The position numbers and the translations under genes were made by a program. Of a stretch of 64,000 bases of DNA, positions 27,059 to 37,379 are shown in pieces; the stretch's first letter is position 1; each line of letters opens with the position of its first letter. Origin of the DNA: Pelistega sp. (GTDB lineage: Bacteria > Pseudomonadota > Gammaproteobacteria > Burkholderiales > Burkholderiaceae_B). The DNA lies in assembly GCA_030538255.1 (NCBI GenBank), contig JAUNUI010000017.1:1-64000 (forward strand), in the 5' to 3' direction. The notes under the pieces were generated by a model. It had not been told where the DNA came from and did no database searches. It saw nothing but the letters and a program-made list of their open reading frames with translations.

Positions 27059-28063
27059 ATGAGCATGAAAGCAATATCAAGACGGCGTTTTTTAAGTATT
27101 GCAGCAGCCAGTGCTGGAATCGGCTTAGTGCCAGCATGGTACCGTCAAGCGCTGGCGGGTGTCGCGCAAGAACCCGTTATCTGGCAAGGGATTGCTTTGG
27201 GCGCGGATGCGCAGTTGCGTATTTATCATGAGGATAAACAAGAGGCGCATCGATTAGTTCAGCGTGTTTTGGACGAGGTCACGCGCTTAGAGCGTATCTT
27301 TAGCATCTACCAAGAAGATAGTGCCTTAAGTCGACTGAATGCTCAGGGTTATTTGGATCAGCCACCGAAAGAGCTGCTACAGCTCTTAAGTCGCAGCCAT
27401 TACTTTAGTCAGTTATCCCAGGGCTTATTTGATCCGAGTGTGCAAGTGCTATGGAATCTTTATGCGCAGAGTCTTGCTGAGACGAAGTTGCAGAGTGGCC
27501 CAAATCAAGCGGCGATTGAGCAGGCGCTGAAGAAAGTGGATTACCAGAAAGTTAGTTTAAGTGCTGAGCGTATTGAGCTCTTAGTGCCAGGTATGCAGTT
27601 GACCTTGAATGGGATTGCGCAAGGGTATATTACGGATCGTGTGACTGAGTTATTACGTCAAGCTGGCTTAGACCGCATGTTGGTAAATATGGGTGAAATT
27701 CGTGGCCTAGATAAACTTGAGAAAGAGGCACCATGGCAAGTGAGTATTCGCTCTCCTTTCGATGATCACGCGCTATTGGCGCGAGTTGCTTTACGCAATG
27801 AGGCAATTGCAACCTCGGCGGGTTCGGGTACGCCGTTGGATGCGAAGGGGCAGATTACACACTTATTTAATCCCAGTACGGGCTTAGGTGCACCGCTTTA
27901 TCATAGTGTTTCAGTGATTGCTGAGGACGCAACAACAGCGGATGCTTTGTCTACGGCTTTCTCTTTAATGCCGCTAGCGCAGATCAAAGAATCGCTGAAA
28001 GCATTGCCTGGTGTACAGGTGTATGTCTTAGACCAAGATCAGCAGTTTCTTAAGGTGGTCTAA
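27059..28063 (+). CDS. nosX: FAD:protein FMN transferase (ApbE/NosX)
   Basis: Attaches FMN covalently to a Thr of target proteins; in nos clusters the target is NosR. 334 residues with a Tat signal (SRRRFLSIAAASAG), so it acts in the periplasm. ApbE motifs seen: SIYQEDSALSRLNAQG, LTLNGIAQGYITDRV, LVNMGEIRGL and ATSAGSGTPLD. It follows nosL after 61 bp with its own RBS (TAGGAAT), and is likely part of the same transcript. NosR here keeps the SGATVT acceptor. Confidence 0.92.
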   Translation: MSMKAISRRRFLSIAAASAGIGLVPAWYRQALAGVAQEPVIWQGIALGADAQLRIYHEDKQEAHRLVQRVLDEVTRLERIFSIYQEDSALSRLNAQGYLDQPPKELLQLLSRSHYFSQLSQGLFDPSVQVLWNLYAQSLAETKLQSGPNQAAIEQALKKVDYQKVSLSAERIELLVPGMQLTLNGIAQGYITDRVTELLRQAGLDRMLVNMGEIRGLDKLEKEAPWQVSIRSPFDDHALLARVALRNEAIATSAGSGTPLDAKGQITHLFNPSTGLGAPLYHSVSVIAEDATTADALSTAFSLMPLAQIKESLKALPGVQVYVLDQDQQFLKVV

Positions 28064-28101
28064 GGTCTGTTGGCTGTCTCGCTGCGCTACCTAAGGGATT
28101 A

Positions 28102-28204
28102 CGCTTTGTTCAGATTGTAAAGCGGCACCATGGCCGTGAATGATAGTAAACCAGTTTTCTTTCTTTGGTATGCGCTTTGTTCAGATTGTAAAGTGGCACC
28201 ATGG
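28102..28204. repeat. 32-bp direct repeat downstream of nosX
   Basis: The unit beginning cgctttgttcagattg spans 28102-28133 and 28173-28204, with one mismatch in 32 and an offset of 71. It lies in the otherwise empty 310-bp gap between nosX and the helicase. No ORF or hairpin explains it. Confidence 0.85.
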
Positions 28205-28284
28205 ATAGTTAAGGTTTAGTATCATGAAAGCTTGTTGAGTCAATAAGCTCAGTAGCCACTTTCCAAGCCAAGCTTTAGCGCAAA

Positions 28285-28323
28285 GAAAAAGGCTTGTTTC
28301 CTGACATGAGGAAACAAGCCTTT
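28285..28323 (-). terminator. Intrinsic terminator for the helicase gene (probably bidirectional)
   Basis: AAAGGCTTGTTTCCT (28288-28302) and AGGAAACAAGCCTTT (28309-28323) form a perfect 15-bp stem with a 6-nt loop. Read on the minus strand it is followed by a T tract, ending the helicase transcript; on the plus strand the tail is weaker but may end the nos transcript. Confidence 0.9.
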
Positions 28324-28373
28324 CTATTGGCTGAGTCGTTAGCACCTTTAAGAGGAGAACGACTGTTTAAGAC

Positions 28374-30140
28374 TTACGCCCAAGTACGAGCAGGTCTTTT
28401 GGCACGGTTTGGCGCGCCACTCTTAACAGGAGCAGAGTCACCACGTGTGCTTGGACGAGCACGACGTGCTGGTTTGTCGCTACCGAATTTGCTATTGCCA
28501 GCAGCTGATCTATCACCACGTTTGAAGCCTTCACCACGGCTATCAGGGCGACCTTCGCTACGACGAGGGCGATCGCTAGCGGCAAACTTCGGACGCTCAA
28601 CAAAGCTGTCTAAAGACCAATCGCTTTGGCTGCGCTCGCTACGACGAGGTGCGCTTGAGCGTTGTTCACCGTCATGGCGTGCAGGACGGTTGTCATAAGC
28701 GAAGCGCTCTTTCTGGAAGCCACGTGGGGCTGATGCAGCATATGGATTACCTTGTTCAGCGCGTGGTGCACGGTCTTCACGTTGTGGACGATCATCACGA
28801 GTAAAGTTGTCACCGCGGTAGCCACGGTCTTCACGTGGGGCGCGATCAGCTGATTGACGACGATCTTCATAATTACCACGATCGCGACGACCTTCACCTT
28901 GTGGGCGGTCACCACCTTTACGTGCAGCATAGCCTGAACGAGCTTCATTGCGCGCATGACGTGATTTGCCCTTGCTCTTACCGCGTGATGCTTCAGATTT
29001 AGGGGTTGGCTCTAAACCAGGAATCACATCAGTTTCAATAGTTTGACCGATAAAGTTCTCAATACGACGTACTTTAAAGCGCTCGCTGTGTGTCGCTAAG
29101 GTGAAGGCTAAACCATTACGGCCAGCACGACCAGTACGACCGATACGGTGTACATAGTCTTCAGCTTGCATCGGCAAATCATAGTTAATCGCGTGGCTAA
29201 TGCCTTGAACGTCAATACCACGAGCGGCAACGTCGGTTGCTACGAGGATTTGAATGCGGCCACGTTGTAATTGGTTAAGTGTGCGAGTACGTTGACGTTG
29301 GTTCATATCACCATGTAATGCCATGGCTGAGAAACCTTGATCTTCTAGACGCTCAGCTAGGTCATCCGCACCGCGCTTGGTGGCGGTAAAGATAATCGCT
29401 TGGTCTAATTCGGCGTCACGGAGTAAGTGGTCAAGGAGACGGAATTTATGACCGTGATCATCCGCATATAGAAGCGTTTGTTTAATATTCGTGTGTTTTT
29501 GTTTTTGGTCAGCGATAGAAATACGTTGTGGATTATTCAACATCTCTTCTGCTAGACGAGCGACGGAGCCTTCGAATGTTGCTGAGAACATCAGAGTCTG
29601 ACGTGAAGCAGGGGTTTGTGCGACGATGGCTTCGATATCATCAATAAAGCCCATGTCTAACATGCGGTCGGCTTCATCAAGCACTAAGCTGTGAATCTTG
29701 CTGAGGTTAACGCGGCGTGCATTCAAGTGATCAATCAAGCGGCCTGGCGTAGCAACAAGAATATCAACACGACGTGATAGAGCTTTAATTTGCGCGCCAT
29801 AAGGCATGCCACCAACCACAGTCGCGATGCGTAGGTCTTTCATACCCATGCTATACAGTTTAGCGGCTTCAGCCACTTGAAGAGCAAGTTCACGTGTTGG
29901 CGTTAAGACGAGCATCTGTACGCCAACGCCTTTCTCGGCGGGCTGTGTCGCCATGCGGTTAAGTGCCGGCAACATAAACGCAGCGGTCTTACCACTACCT
30001 GTTTGTGCGGTCACAATTAAATCTTGACCTTCAAGCGCCATAGGGATGGCCGAGGCTTGAACAGAAGTAGGCTGAGTAAAGCCGGCTTTTTGGATAGCAT
30101 TCAGTAATACGGGCGCTAAACCCAAGGTGTCAAATGACAT
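28374..30140 (-). CDS. rhlE: DEAD-box ATP-dependent RNA helicase, RhlE type
   Basis: Unwinds RNA in ribosome assembly and RNA decay. 588 residues. Helicase core to about residue 375: Q motif (GFTQPTSVQASAIP), AQTGSGKTAAF, TPTRELALQ, DEAD, SAT and HRIGRTGRAGR. The remaining 200 residues are an Arg/Gly/Ser/Asp-rich, probably disordered RNA-binding tail with many RGD/RDR segments. The tail and the core divergence suit RhlE, but other DEAD-box names are possible. Ends at the strong hairpin 50 bp downstream. Confidence 0.88.
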   Translation of the reverse strand: MSFDTLGLAPVLLNAIQKAGFTQPTSVQASAIPMALEGQDLIVTAQTGSGKTAAFMLPALNRMATQPAEKGVGVQMLVLTPTRELALQVAEAAKLYSMGMKDLRIATVVGGMPYGAQIKALSRRVDILVATPGRLIDHLNARRVNLSKIHSLVLDEADRMLDMGFIDDIEAIVAQTPASRQTLMFSATFEGSVARLAEEMLNNPQRISIADQKQKHTNIKQTLLYADDHGHKFRLLDHLLRDAELDQAIIFTATKRGADDLAERLEDQGFSAMALHGDMNQRQRTRTLNQLQRGRIQILVATDVAARGIDVQGISHAINYDLPMQAEDYVHRIGRTGRAGRNGLAFTLATHSERFKVRRIENFIGQTIETDVIPGLEPTPKSEASRGKSKGKSRHARNEARSGYAARKGGDRPQGEGRRDRGNYEDRRQSADRAPREDRGYRGDNFTRDDRPQREDRAPRAEQGNPYAASAPRGFQKERFAYDNRPARHDGEQRSSAPRRSERSQSDWSLDSFVERPKFAASDRPRRSEGRPDSRGEGFKRGDRSAAGNSKFGSDKPARRARPSTRGDSAPVKSGAPNRAKRPARTWA

Positions 30141-30751
30141 ATAAATCCTTAAGAGGTATAAAGGTGTCGTCTAGTGCGAGACGCAAAGGCATACTTAACC
30201 CTAAATACCTGACGCGCTAAAATAGAAGGCAATACAACGGCCTCTTGGCGTGTGCTCAAGGGTTTGGCGAATAAAAGCCAGGTGCTTGATGTAAATAAGC
30301 ACTATCAATTACTGTCAATCAGTATGCGTATGGATTAAGACCAGACGAGTTGTTAGTCGGACATCGTGCCGACCGGGTCAACCCATGGCGCTGTATTGGT
30401 CGCTGTTGTTGCGGTAAATCGTGCAATGTTCAGCTAGCGCGAGGTCAGAAGGTAGGAGCGATGATATTGGTAAAAATAACCAATTATTTCGAATTGAATA
30501 TAGAATATTATAGGGTTTATACGAGCTTGTCAAGAAAATAAGTAAATAACTCAAGTGTTTAAGCTAGGATGTGGTTTTTTAATGCTTATTTCTTAAGCAG
30601 GTGCTTAAGAGGGACTGACTGGCTTACTGATAAATTGTAAACAAGCGCTGATGAGAGATTGGTTAGTTTGTATTCATTAAGCGTGAGTAGATTTAGGCTT
30701 ACCTTACTGAGGCTTATAAGCTACGCCAAGCAGAATTCGTGAATTGTTTGC
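30141..30751. other. 611-bp gap between the helicase and HIT genes
   Basis: AT-rich beyond 30460. A 63-codon plus-strand ORF (30350-30541) has no RBS or recognisable content and is not called. The helicase promoter and leader must lie in the left part. I see no clear hairpin terminator for the HIT gene. Confidence 0.5.
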
Positions 30752-31234
30752 CTACTCCGCAGGATTAACGCCTGGACGTAGATTCAAGGCGCTGAGCACT
30801 TGACCGCGCAATGTCTGGCGCAAGCGCTCATGGTAGGTCTGGATTAAGCTTTCTTGCTCAGCCAACTTAGCTAAGTACTCAGGATCTTGTCCATCATGTG
30901 CGGGTGCACTCCAAAAACTATTCGGATAATGCAGGTCCCAGCTAAAGCGTGGAATAATATGCCAGTGAATATGCGGCACCATGGTACCAAACTGGGCAAG
31001 ATTGATTTTCTCAGCTTTCAAGACTGTGCGCTGCACTTGCTCGATGGCATACACATAGCTCATAAGCAAATTACGTTCTTGTAAGGACAGATCAGTCATC
31101 TCACGTGCATGCTGCTGCAAGATAAGTCGAACAAAGCCTGGGTAGGCGGCTTCACCAGGATTGATCAGGCGCGCAAAAGCGTCTTGATAAATGATTTCAC
31201 CGCCTGTTTCTTGGCACAGCACGCAAGATGTCAT
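30752..31234 (-). CDS. HIT family hydrolase
   Basis: Histidine-triad nucleotide-binding protein of about 160 residues. The triad HIHWHI is present after the family-typical GTMVPH. Cysteines near the N-terminus (SCVLCQETGG) may bind metal. The start is set at ATG 31234, preceded by AAAAAGGA; an ATG nine codons upstream has no such site. It follows trpC in the same direction about 100 bp downstream and may be cotranscribed with trp. Substrate unknown, probably a dinucleotide or nucleoside phosphoramidate. Confidence 0.85.
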   Translation of the reverse strand: MTSCVLCQETGGEIIYQDAFARLINPGEAAYPGFVRLILQQHAREMTDLSLQERNLLMSYVYAIEQVQRTVLKAEKINLAQFGTMVPHIHWHIIPRFSWDLHYPNSFWSAPAHDGQDPEYLAKLAEQESLIQTYHERLRQTLRGQVLSALNLRPGVNPAE

Positions 31235-31337
31235 AGTTTGGTCCTTTTTAAATCTCCCCAAGAGACTTGCCTTGTCGTGAATACAAGTCTCTCAGGCAGT
31301 GTTAGCCATTCAGAAAGTAGGCGTCTCTTAGAGAGAA

Positions 31338-32132
31338 TTAGTCCTTCAAAAAGCCAGCGAGAGCCGCGCCAGGGCTGGCTTCACGCATAAAGGCTTCGCC
31401 AATTAAAAAGCCATAGACATTATGCGCATTCATCTTCAACACATCATCACGGCTATGGATGCCACTCTCGGTAATCACTAAGCGATCTTCAGGGATGTCG
31501 GCTAAGAGATTGAGGGTGTTGTCGAGGCTCACTTCAAAACTACGCAGGCTACGGTTGTTAATACCGAGTAGCGGTGTTTTAAGCTTAAGAGCACGCTCTA
31601 ATTCTTGCGCATCATGCACTTCAACCAAGACATCCATGCCCAGCTCAAAGCTTAGGCTTTCAAACTCTTGTAATTGTTCATCACTTAAGGCCGAAACAAT
31701 TAAGAGAATGCAGTCCGCGCCAATTGCGCGTGAGCGAATGATTTGATAAGGGTCGATAATAAAGTCTTTGCGTAAGACAGGTAATGGGCAAGCGGCACGT
31801 GCCTGGCGTAAATAATCGGGCGCGCCTTGGAAGAAGTGCTTGTCGGTTAATACGGACAAGCAGGTCGCTCCGTGTGCAGCATAGTCCACAGCAATCTCGC
31901 TAGGGTTAAAGTTTTCGCGAATCACGCCCTTAGAAGGAGAAGCCTTTTTAATTTCCGCAATGACAGCATTCTGTTTGGCCTCAATCTTGGCTCTTAGAGC
32001 CTTGGCAAAGCCGCGTGCATCTTTGCGCGCATTGGCTTCGGCCAAGAGGTCTTCAGCACTACGGATTTGCTTCAGAACGGAAATCTCTTCACGCTTGACG
32101 GAGAGAATTTTTTCGAGGATATCTTCAGCCAT
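31338..32132 (-). CDS. trpC: Indole-3-glycerol-phosphate synthase
   Basis: Tryptophan pathway, TIM-barrel enzyme closing the indole ring. 264 residues. Seen: the catalytic Lys region [53 protein letters not shown] and [11 protein letters not shown]. Monofunctional (no TrpF fused). Its ATG overlaps the trpD stop by one base; last trp gene here. Confidence 0.96.
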   Translation of the reverse strand: MAEDILEKILSVKREEISVLKQIRSAEDLLAEANARKDARGFAKALRAKIEAKQNAVIAEIKKASPSKGVIRENFNPSEIAVDYAAHGATCLSVLTDKHFFQGAPDYLRQARAACPLPVLRKDFIIDPYQIIRSRAIGADCILLIVSALSDEQLQEFESLSFELGMDVLVEVHDAQELERALKLKTPLLGINNRSLRSFEVSLDNTLNLLADIPEDRLVITESGIHSRDDVLKMNAHNVYGFLIGEAFMREASPGAALAGFLKD

Positions 32133-33163
32133 TAGATAAACTTCCTTGTATACTCGGCAAATTGGTGGAGTTTGGCTAGCGCCGCGCCACTGCGAATCAG
32201 CTCACGGGCTTGTTCAATGCCTTGGGCAATTGAAGTGGCTTTGTTACCAGCATAAATCGCTAAGCCAGCATTAATGAGCACGATATCACGTGCTGGGCCT
32301 TCTGTGTTGTTTAAGACGCTTAAAACCATATCTCGTGACTCGTCTTTATTCTCTACTTTAAAGTGTTTCAGCGAGTGCATGGGGATATTAAAGTCTTCGG
32401 GATGGATTTCGTATTCCCGGACTTTGCCATCTTTCAGTTCGCCGACCAAGGTCTTGGCACCAACCGAGGCTTCGTCTAGGCCGTCCATGCCGTGAATAAT
32501 TAAAACATGTTTAGAGCCTAGCTGTTGCAATACACGTACTTGGATACCCACTAAATCGGGGTGAAATACGCCCATGATTTGGTTTTTCGCACCTGCTGGG
32601 TTAGTCAGTGGGCCGAGAATATTGAAGATGGTTTTCACCCCTAATTGCTTGCGCACTGAAGCAATGTTCTTCATGCTAGCGTGGTGGAAGGGGGCATACA
32701 TAAAGCCAATACCGGTCGCTTCCATGCATTCGCTGACGTATTCGGGTTTACTTAATTCAATGTTCACGCCCAGTGCTTCAAGCACATCGGCACTGCCCGA
32801 TGAAGAAGAGGCGCTACGATTGCCATGTTTAGCAATCGGTACACCGGCGGCCGCAGCAACAAACATGGCGGTGGTTGAAATATTAAAGGTATTGCTACCA
32901 TCGCCACCTGTGCCACACATATCGAGGGCGGCATCGGCATTGCTTAGTTGCACGGGTGTGGCGAATTCACGCATCACCGTAGCGGCGGCGGTAATTTCAT
33001 CCACGGTTTCCTTTTTTACCCGTAAACCCATCAATAAGGCAGCAGCGATGGTTTCAGGGATTTCACCGCGCATTAATTGGCGCATAAGATCGACCATCTC
33101 GTCTTGGAAGATTTCACGGTGTTCAATACAACGGGTTAGGGCTTCTTGATACGTAATAGTCAT
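32132..33163 (-). CDS. trpD: Anthranilate phosphoribosyltransferase
   Basis: Joins anthranilate to PRPP. 343 residues. The PRPP/anthranilate motif [16 protein letters not shown] is intact, followed by [21 protein letters not shown] and the family block LGPLTNPA. Separate from TrpG rather than fused. Start 4 bp after trpG end; one-base overlap with trpC. Confidence 0.96.
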   Translation of the reverse strand: MTITYQEALTRCIEHREIFQDEMVDLMRQLMRGEIPETIAAALLMGLRVKKETVDEITAAATVMREFATPVQLSNADAALDMCGTGGDGSNTFNISTTAMFVAAAAGVPIAKHGNRSASSSSGSADVLEALGVNIELSKPEYVSECMEATGIGFMYAPFHHASMKNIASVRKQLGVKTIFNILGPLTNPAGAKNQIMGVFHPDLVGIQVRVLQQLGSKHVLIIHGMDGLDEASVGAKTLVGELKDGKVREYEIHPEDFNIPMHSLKHFKVENKDESRDMVLSVLNNTEGPARDIVLINAGLAIYAGNKATSIAQGIEQARELIRSGAALAKLHQFAEYTRKFI

Positions 33164-33167
33164 GATC

Positions 33168-33737
33168 TTATTTATTTAAGTTTAAAAAGTTTTGTAAAAG
33201 TTGGTGGCCATGTTCGCTGAGCACCGACTCAGGGTGAAATTGCACGCCATAGATAGGTAGGGTCTTGTGTGCGAGACCCATAATCTCACCATCGGCGGTT
33301 TCTGCCGTGACTTCTAAGCAGTCCGGCAAGCTCTCACGTTCCACCGCTAAAGAATGATAGCGGGTGACGGTAAAGGGGGATGGGATGCCCTTAAAAACAT
33401 CGGTATTGCGATGAGTCACTAAGCTAGTCTTGCCGTGCATAATGGTTTTGGCGCGCACAACCTTGCCGCCAAATGCCTGACCAATCGCTTGGTGACCCAA
33501 GCAGACACCGAGGATAGGTTTCTTGCCTGCGAAATAATTAATCACCTCAAGCGAGATGCCCGCTTGTGAGGGGTCGCAAGGACCTGGAGAGATACAAATA
33601 TACTCCGGGTCCAAGGCCTCAATCTCGGCCACAGTGGTCTGGTCATTGCGTAGAACCTTGACCTCTTGATTGAGTTCACCAAAATATTGCACGATGTTAT
33701 AGGTAAACGAATCGTAGTTATCCAGCATTAATAACAT
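33168..33737 (-). CDS. trpG: Anthranilate synthase glutaminase subunit
   Basis: Class I glutamine amidotransferase feeding ammonia to TrpE. 189 residues. Starts with [18 protein letters not shown]; nucleophile Cys in [15 protein letters not shown]; the His/Glu pair in GVQFHPESV. It may also serve 4-amino-4-deoxychorismate synthase (PabA role), as is common when no second copy exists. 11 bp after trpE. Confidence 0.95.
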   Translation of the reverse strand: MLLMLDNYDSFTYNIVQYFGELNQEVKVLRNDQTTVAEIEALDPEYICISPGPCDPSQAGISLEVINYFAGKKPILGVCLGHQAIGQAFGGKVVRAKTIMHGKTSLVTHRNTDVFKGIPSPFTVTRYHSLAVERESLPDCLEVTAETADGEIMGLAHKTLPIYGVQFHPESVLSEHGHQLLQNFLNLNK

Positions 33738-33748
33738 AGCGGTTTCCT

Positions 33749-35275
33749 TTAGATAGGTTGATCCAGACCATATTGAACTTGTTCGGCAGCGCGCAGGACG
33801 GCACGTGCTTTATGTTCAGTTTCGAGCCATTCTTTTTCAGGGTCAGAGTCGGCGACGACACCTGCTGCGGCTTGTACATAAAGCATGCCGTTGCGAATCA
33901 CGCCAGTGCGGATCGCAATTGCTACGTCCATGGCACCGTTATAACTGATGTAACCTGCCGCACCACCGTAGATGCCGCGACGTACAGGCTCTAGCTCATC
34001 AATGAGTTCCATGGCTTTGACTTTAGGGGCGCCCGTTAAGGTGCCTGCTGGGAAGGTTGCACGGAGCACGTCAATCGCATCCATATTAGGATTTAAGGTG
34101 CCTTCAACATTCGACACTAAGTGCATGACATGGGAGTAACGCTCAACGGCCATCTGATCGGTGACCTTGACCGAGCCTGTTTGCGACACGCGGCCCACAT
34201 CATTGCGCGCTAAATCAATCAACATCACATGCTCAGCAATTTCTTTCGGATCGGCTTGGAGCTCTTCGGCGAGAGCCAAGTCTTCGCTTGGGGTATCACC
34301 ACGCTTGCGGGTTCCTGCCAATGGGCGAATCGTGATTTTCGATTGCTCTTCTTGGTTTTCATCGAGGAAGGGTTCCTGACGTACCAAGATTTCAGGTGAG
34401 GCACCGACCACATGGAAATCGCCGAAATTCCAGTAGTACATATAAGGTGATGGATTCAGTGAGCGTAGTGAGCGGTAGAGGGAGAGGGGAGAGTCACGAA
34501 ATGGTTTGGCAATGGTCTGGCCGACTTGAATTTGCATTAAGTCGCCAACGGCAATATGTTCTTTGGCTTTCACGACAGCTGCGATAAAGTCTTCTTTTTT
34601 AAAATCGCGAATTTCCTCAGTCACTAAACTAGGAAGACTGTAAGGGATTTCTACTGGCTTGCGTAAGAGGGCGCGCAAGCGCAGGAGGCGCTTCTGCGCT
34701 AAGCTAAAGCTTTCTGGCACAGTTGGATCGGCGTAGATAACTAAGTAAGTGCGACCGATGATATTGTCCACAATCACCATCTCATCTACTTGCATTAAGA
34801 GAATGTCGGGCATGCCTTCTTGCTGATTGCCTGGAAAAGGCTTTACTGCTGGGCCTAAGCTTGGCTCAATATGACGCACGGTGTCGTAACCAAAATAACC
34901 AGCTAGACCTCCTGCAAAGCGTGGAATACCTGGGCGTAAGGCGACTTTAAAACGTTTCTGGAATGCTTGGATAAAAGCCAGTGGGTCACCTTCATGTGTC
35001 TCGACAACTTTACCGTCGGTAATCACTTCGGTATGCGTGCCTGTCGATTTAATTACAGTACGCGCTGGCAAGCCAATAAATGAATAACGACCAAAGCGCT
35101 CACCGCCCACCACAGACTCGAGTAAGCAAGTCATCTTGCCTGCTTCTTTGCCAGAGTGGGCTAATTTTAGGTAAATGCCGAGGGTGGTATCGAGGTCTGC
35201 GTAGGTCTCTTTAATAAGAGGGATTCGGTTGTAACCTTGTGCTGCGAGTGCTTTAAATTCAATTTCCGTCATCAT
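33749..35275 (-). CDS. trpE: Anthranilate synthase component I
   Basis: Chorismate-utilising subunit and feedback target of tryptophan. 508 residues. The N-terminal regulatory domain includes [18 protein letters not shown]. The catalytic core shows [22 protein letters not shown], the motifs [12 protein letters not shown] and [15 protein letters not shown], and the C-terminal [22 protein letters not shown]. First structural gene of the operon; controlled by the leader and attenuator upstream. Confidence 0.96.
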   Translation of the reverse strand: MMTEIEFKALAAQGYNRIPLIKETYADLDTTLGIYLKLAHSGKEAGKMTCLLESVVGGERFGRYSFIGLPARTVIKSTGTHTEVITDGKVVETHEGDPLAFIQAFQKRFKVALRPGIPRFAGGLAGYFGYDTVRHIEPSLGPAVKPFPGNQQEGMPDILLMQVDEMVIVDNIIGRTYLVIYADPTVPESFSLAQKRLLRLRALLRKPVEIPYSLPSLVTEEIRDFKKEDFIAAVVKAKEHIAVGDLMQIQVGQTIAKPFRDSPLSLYRSLRSLNPSPYMYYWNFGDFHVVGASPEILVRQEPFLDENQEEQSKITIRPLAGTRKRGDTPSEDLALAEELQADPKEIAEHVMLIDLARNDVGRVSQTGSVKVTDQMAVERYSHVMHLVSNVEGTLNPNMDAIDVLRATFPAGTLTGAPKVKAMELIDELEPVRRGIYGGAAGYISYNGAMDVAIAIRTGVIRNGMLYVQAAAGVVADSDPEKEWLETEHKARAVLRAAEQVQYGLDQPI

Positions 35276-35315
35276 GTGTTTCTCTCAAATTGGGTGGTTT
35301 GGCGACCGAGCAGAT

Positions 35316-35353
35316 ATAAAAAAACCCGGCCAATTTAGACAATTGCCGGGTGG
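35316..35353 (-). terminator. trp attenuator terminator
   Basis: On the minus strand CCCGGCAATT and AATTGGCCGGG form the stem (core CCCGGC at 35345-35350 with GCCGGG at 35325-35330), followed by seven T. It lies 41 nt before trpE. Its 5' arm (ACCCGGCA, 35344-35351) is also perfectly complementary to TGCCGGGT inside the leader ORF (35450-35457), giving an alternative antiterminator. Confidence 0.92.
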
Positions 35354-35438
35354 TTTTTCTAGAGTCTTCGCTTATATACATGCTTGGAGACAAAGCGAGA
35401 TAATTTTAGTGCGTGAACTTGTGTAATCACTTGCGTGT

Positions 35439-35522
35439 TCAACGCGCAAACCCGGCAGACGAGCACCACCAACGCCAATAATAAGCGTAATAAGAAGTGA
35501 TGTAAGTGGCCAAAGTTTGCAT
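35439..35522 (-). CDS. trpL: trp operon leader peptide TrpL
   Basis: A 27-residue ORF on the minus strand, ending in SSAGFAR, with Trp codons at positions 16, 18 and 19 (YYWRWWC). Three Trp codons within four are diagnostic of an attenuation leader. The antiterminator strand lies inside the ORF just after the Trp codons: a ribosome stalled there leaves it free, a ribosome reaching the stop covers it. Too short for a routine ORF list. No strong RBS is visible. Confidence 0.9.
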   Translation of the reverse strand: MQTLATYITSYYAYYWRWWCSSAGFAR

Positions 35523-35625
35523 AAAAATAAGTGTGTTAACTAAATAAAATTAGTCTATTAGATTCACTAAATAAGGTTATTTAAGACGATAAGAATACTT
35601 ATATAAACCAGTTTAATTATCGGTA

Positions 35626-36327
35626 TTAAATTAATCCTGACTCTGTTTCTTGATTCTGCTGCTTGTTAAGCCAATCAGAAGCTTCAACAATAGTATCAAT
35701 AATTGCATTAACTTGCAAGTCCTCAACCGGCCTTCCTTCGTTATAACCATAGGGCAGAATCAGCACGGGCATATGGGCGGCTTGTGCGGCTTGGGCATCG
35801 TTCAGAGAGTCACCGATAAAGAAAGCCTCGCTCTCATGAATATCCAATTCTTGGCAGGCATAAAACAGAGGCAAGGGGTGGGGCTTCTTCTCGGAGCAGG
35901 TATCACCACTCACGACCACATCAAAATACTTGTATAAGTCCGTGCGTTCAAGTAGTGGCATAGTGAATTCATGCGGTTTATTCGTGACCACAGCAAGCTG
36001 TATACCCATGGCTTGTAGTCGTTGTAAACCTGCGACAACGCCAGGATAGACTTGGCTATGCATACCATTGAGTTGATGGTAATGGCGCTTGAACGCTTGT
36101 TTGGCCTGCTCGAATAGATCGGCATCCGGTTCAGTGGCATCAAGCTGGCCAGCTAAGCTACGCTTAATCAGATTATCCATGCCCTTGCCGACAAAGTGGC
36201 TAAGTAAGTCCAATGGCAACTCGTCCATGCCGAGTTCACTGCGCATAGCATTGGCCGCCATGGCTAAGTCGGGGATGCTATCAACTAAAGTGCCGTCTAA
36301 ATCAATTAATGCCGCTTTGTAGTTCAT
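35626..36327 (-). CDS. gph: Phosphoglycolate phosphatase
   Basis: HAD-superfamily phosphatase removing 2-phosphoglycolate. 233 residues. Motif I LIDLDGTLVDS, motif II VVTNKPHEF, and motifs III-IV around EKKPHPLP and FFIGDSLNDAQAAQAA are intact; the cap sits between. The order rpe-gph-trpE is conserved in many proteobacteria. It lies 133 bp after rpe and ends 104 bp before the trp leader, so the trp promoter must be in that gap or within gph. Confidence 0.92.
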   Translation of the reverse strand: MNYKAALIDLDGTLVDSIPDLAMAANAMRSELGMDELPLDLLSHFVGKGMDNLIKRSLAGQLDATEPDADLFEQAKQAFKRHYHQLNGMHSQVYPGVVAGLQRLQAMGIQLAVVTNKPHEFTMPLLERTDLYKYFDVVVSGDTCSEKKPHPLPLFYACQELDIHESEAFFIGDSLNDAQAAQAAHMPVLILPYGYNEGRPVEDLQVNAIIDTIVEASDWLNKQQNQETESGLI

Positions 36328-36459
36328 TTGGCCTTATGTCCTCTGTGTTTTTGTGTTGTTTCGGTTGCTTAGCTTAATGCGCGTCAATTGTGTAGCTAGT
36401 TTGTGCGACGCTCGCCCTGGGTTAGTATGGTTTTTTTAAGACGCAGGGCGACTTTTAAC

Positions 36460-37164
36460 TTAATCCTTGTTCGCAGCAACGGCGGCGATTTCAGCACGCA
36501 TGGCTTGGATAACTTGGGCATAGTCTTTTTGCCCGAAAATCGCTGAACCAGCAACGAAGGTATCAGCACCTGCGGCGTAGATCTCAGCAATATTATCGAC
36601 TTTCACACCACCATCGACTTCCAATAGAATTTCTTGGCCACCCTTATCTTGCCAGGCTTGGATGCGTTGGCGAGTTTGGCGAATTTTATCTAAGGTACCA
36701 GGGATGAATGATTGACCGCCAAAGCCTGGGTTGACCGACATCAAGAGGATGACGTCAATCTTGTCCATGACATAATCCAAGTGGTGTAAGGGGGTGCCAG
36801 GGTTAAACACTAAACCTGCTTTACAGCCATGGTCACGAATCAGAGCTAAACTGCGGTCAATATGTTTAGAGCTTTCGGGGTGAAAGGTAATGATATTCGC
36901 ACCTGCTTTGGCAAACATAGGAATTAGGCTATCGACAGGTTCGCACATCAGGTGAACGTCAATCGGGGCTTCGGTGTAAGGGCGAATTGCTTCACAGACC
37001 ATAGGGCCGATAGTGAGGTTCGGCACATAGTGATTATCCATCACATCAAAATGAATCCAGTCGGCCCCAGCGGCGACGACATCTTGAATTTCTTGGCCTA
37101 AACGGGCGAAATCTGCCGATAGAATACTCGGCGCAATGCGGGCGGTTACAGCTTGTAATGTCAT
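36460..37164 (-). CDS. rpe: Ribulose-phosphate 3-epimerase
   Basis: Pentose phosphate pathway TIM barrel interconverting ribulose-5-P and xylulose-5-P. 234 residues. Seen: [33 protein letters not shown] with metal-binding His/Asp, VDVHLM-type segment ([11 protein letters not shown]), [13 protein letters not shown] and [11 protein letters not shown]. First gene of the rpe-gph-trp block. Confidence 0.95.
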   Translation of the reverse strand: MTLQAVTARIAPSILSADFARLGQEIQDVVAAGADWIHFDVMDNHYVPNLTIGPMVCEAIRPYTEAPIDVHLMCEPVDSLIPMFAKAGANIITFHPESSKHIDRSLALIRDHGCKAGLVFNPGTPLHHLDYVMDKIDVILLMSVNPGFGGQSFIPGTLDKIRQTRQRIQAWQDKGGQEILLEVDGGVKVDNIAEIYAAGADTFVAGSAIFGQKDYAQVIQAMRAEIAAVAANKD

Positions 37165-37379
37165 AATGATGATTGTGCAGATATAATGAGGGATTAAATT
37201 GCTATTATAGTCCTGAATACGAAAGGCCCCAATAGTAGGACGTAAAAATCCAAGATTCTGTAATATGTCAGGGACATAAAGGGTCTAAGGGACCCAAGCA
37301 CCCAAGTGCATAAGGGGCTAAGAGGCTAAGGGACATAAGGGCTTATTTAAGGCGATCAATCAAAGCAGGTTTATCCATT

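Noticed and set aside
28294..28698. Plus-strand 134-aa Arg/Ala/Leu-rich ORF opposite the helicase tail
   Set aside because: Low-complexity shadow of the Arg/Gly-rich helicase C-terminus; starts inside the terminator hairpin.
30350..30541. 63-aa plus-strand ORF upstream of the helicase
   Set aside because: No RBS, no family, composition like the surrounding non-coding DNA.
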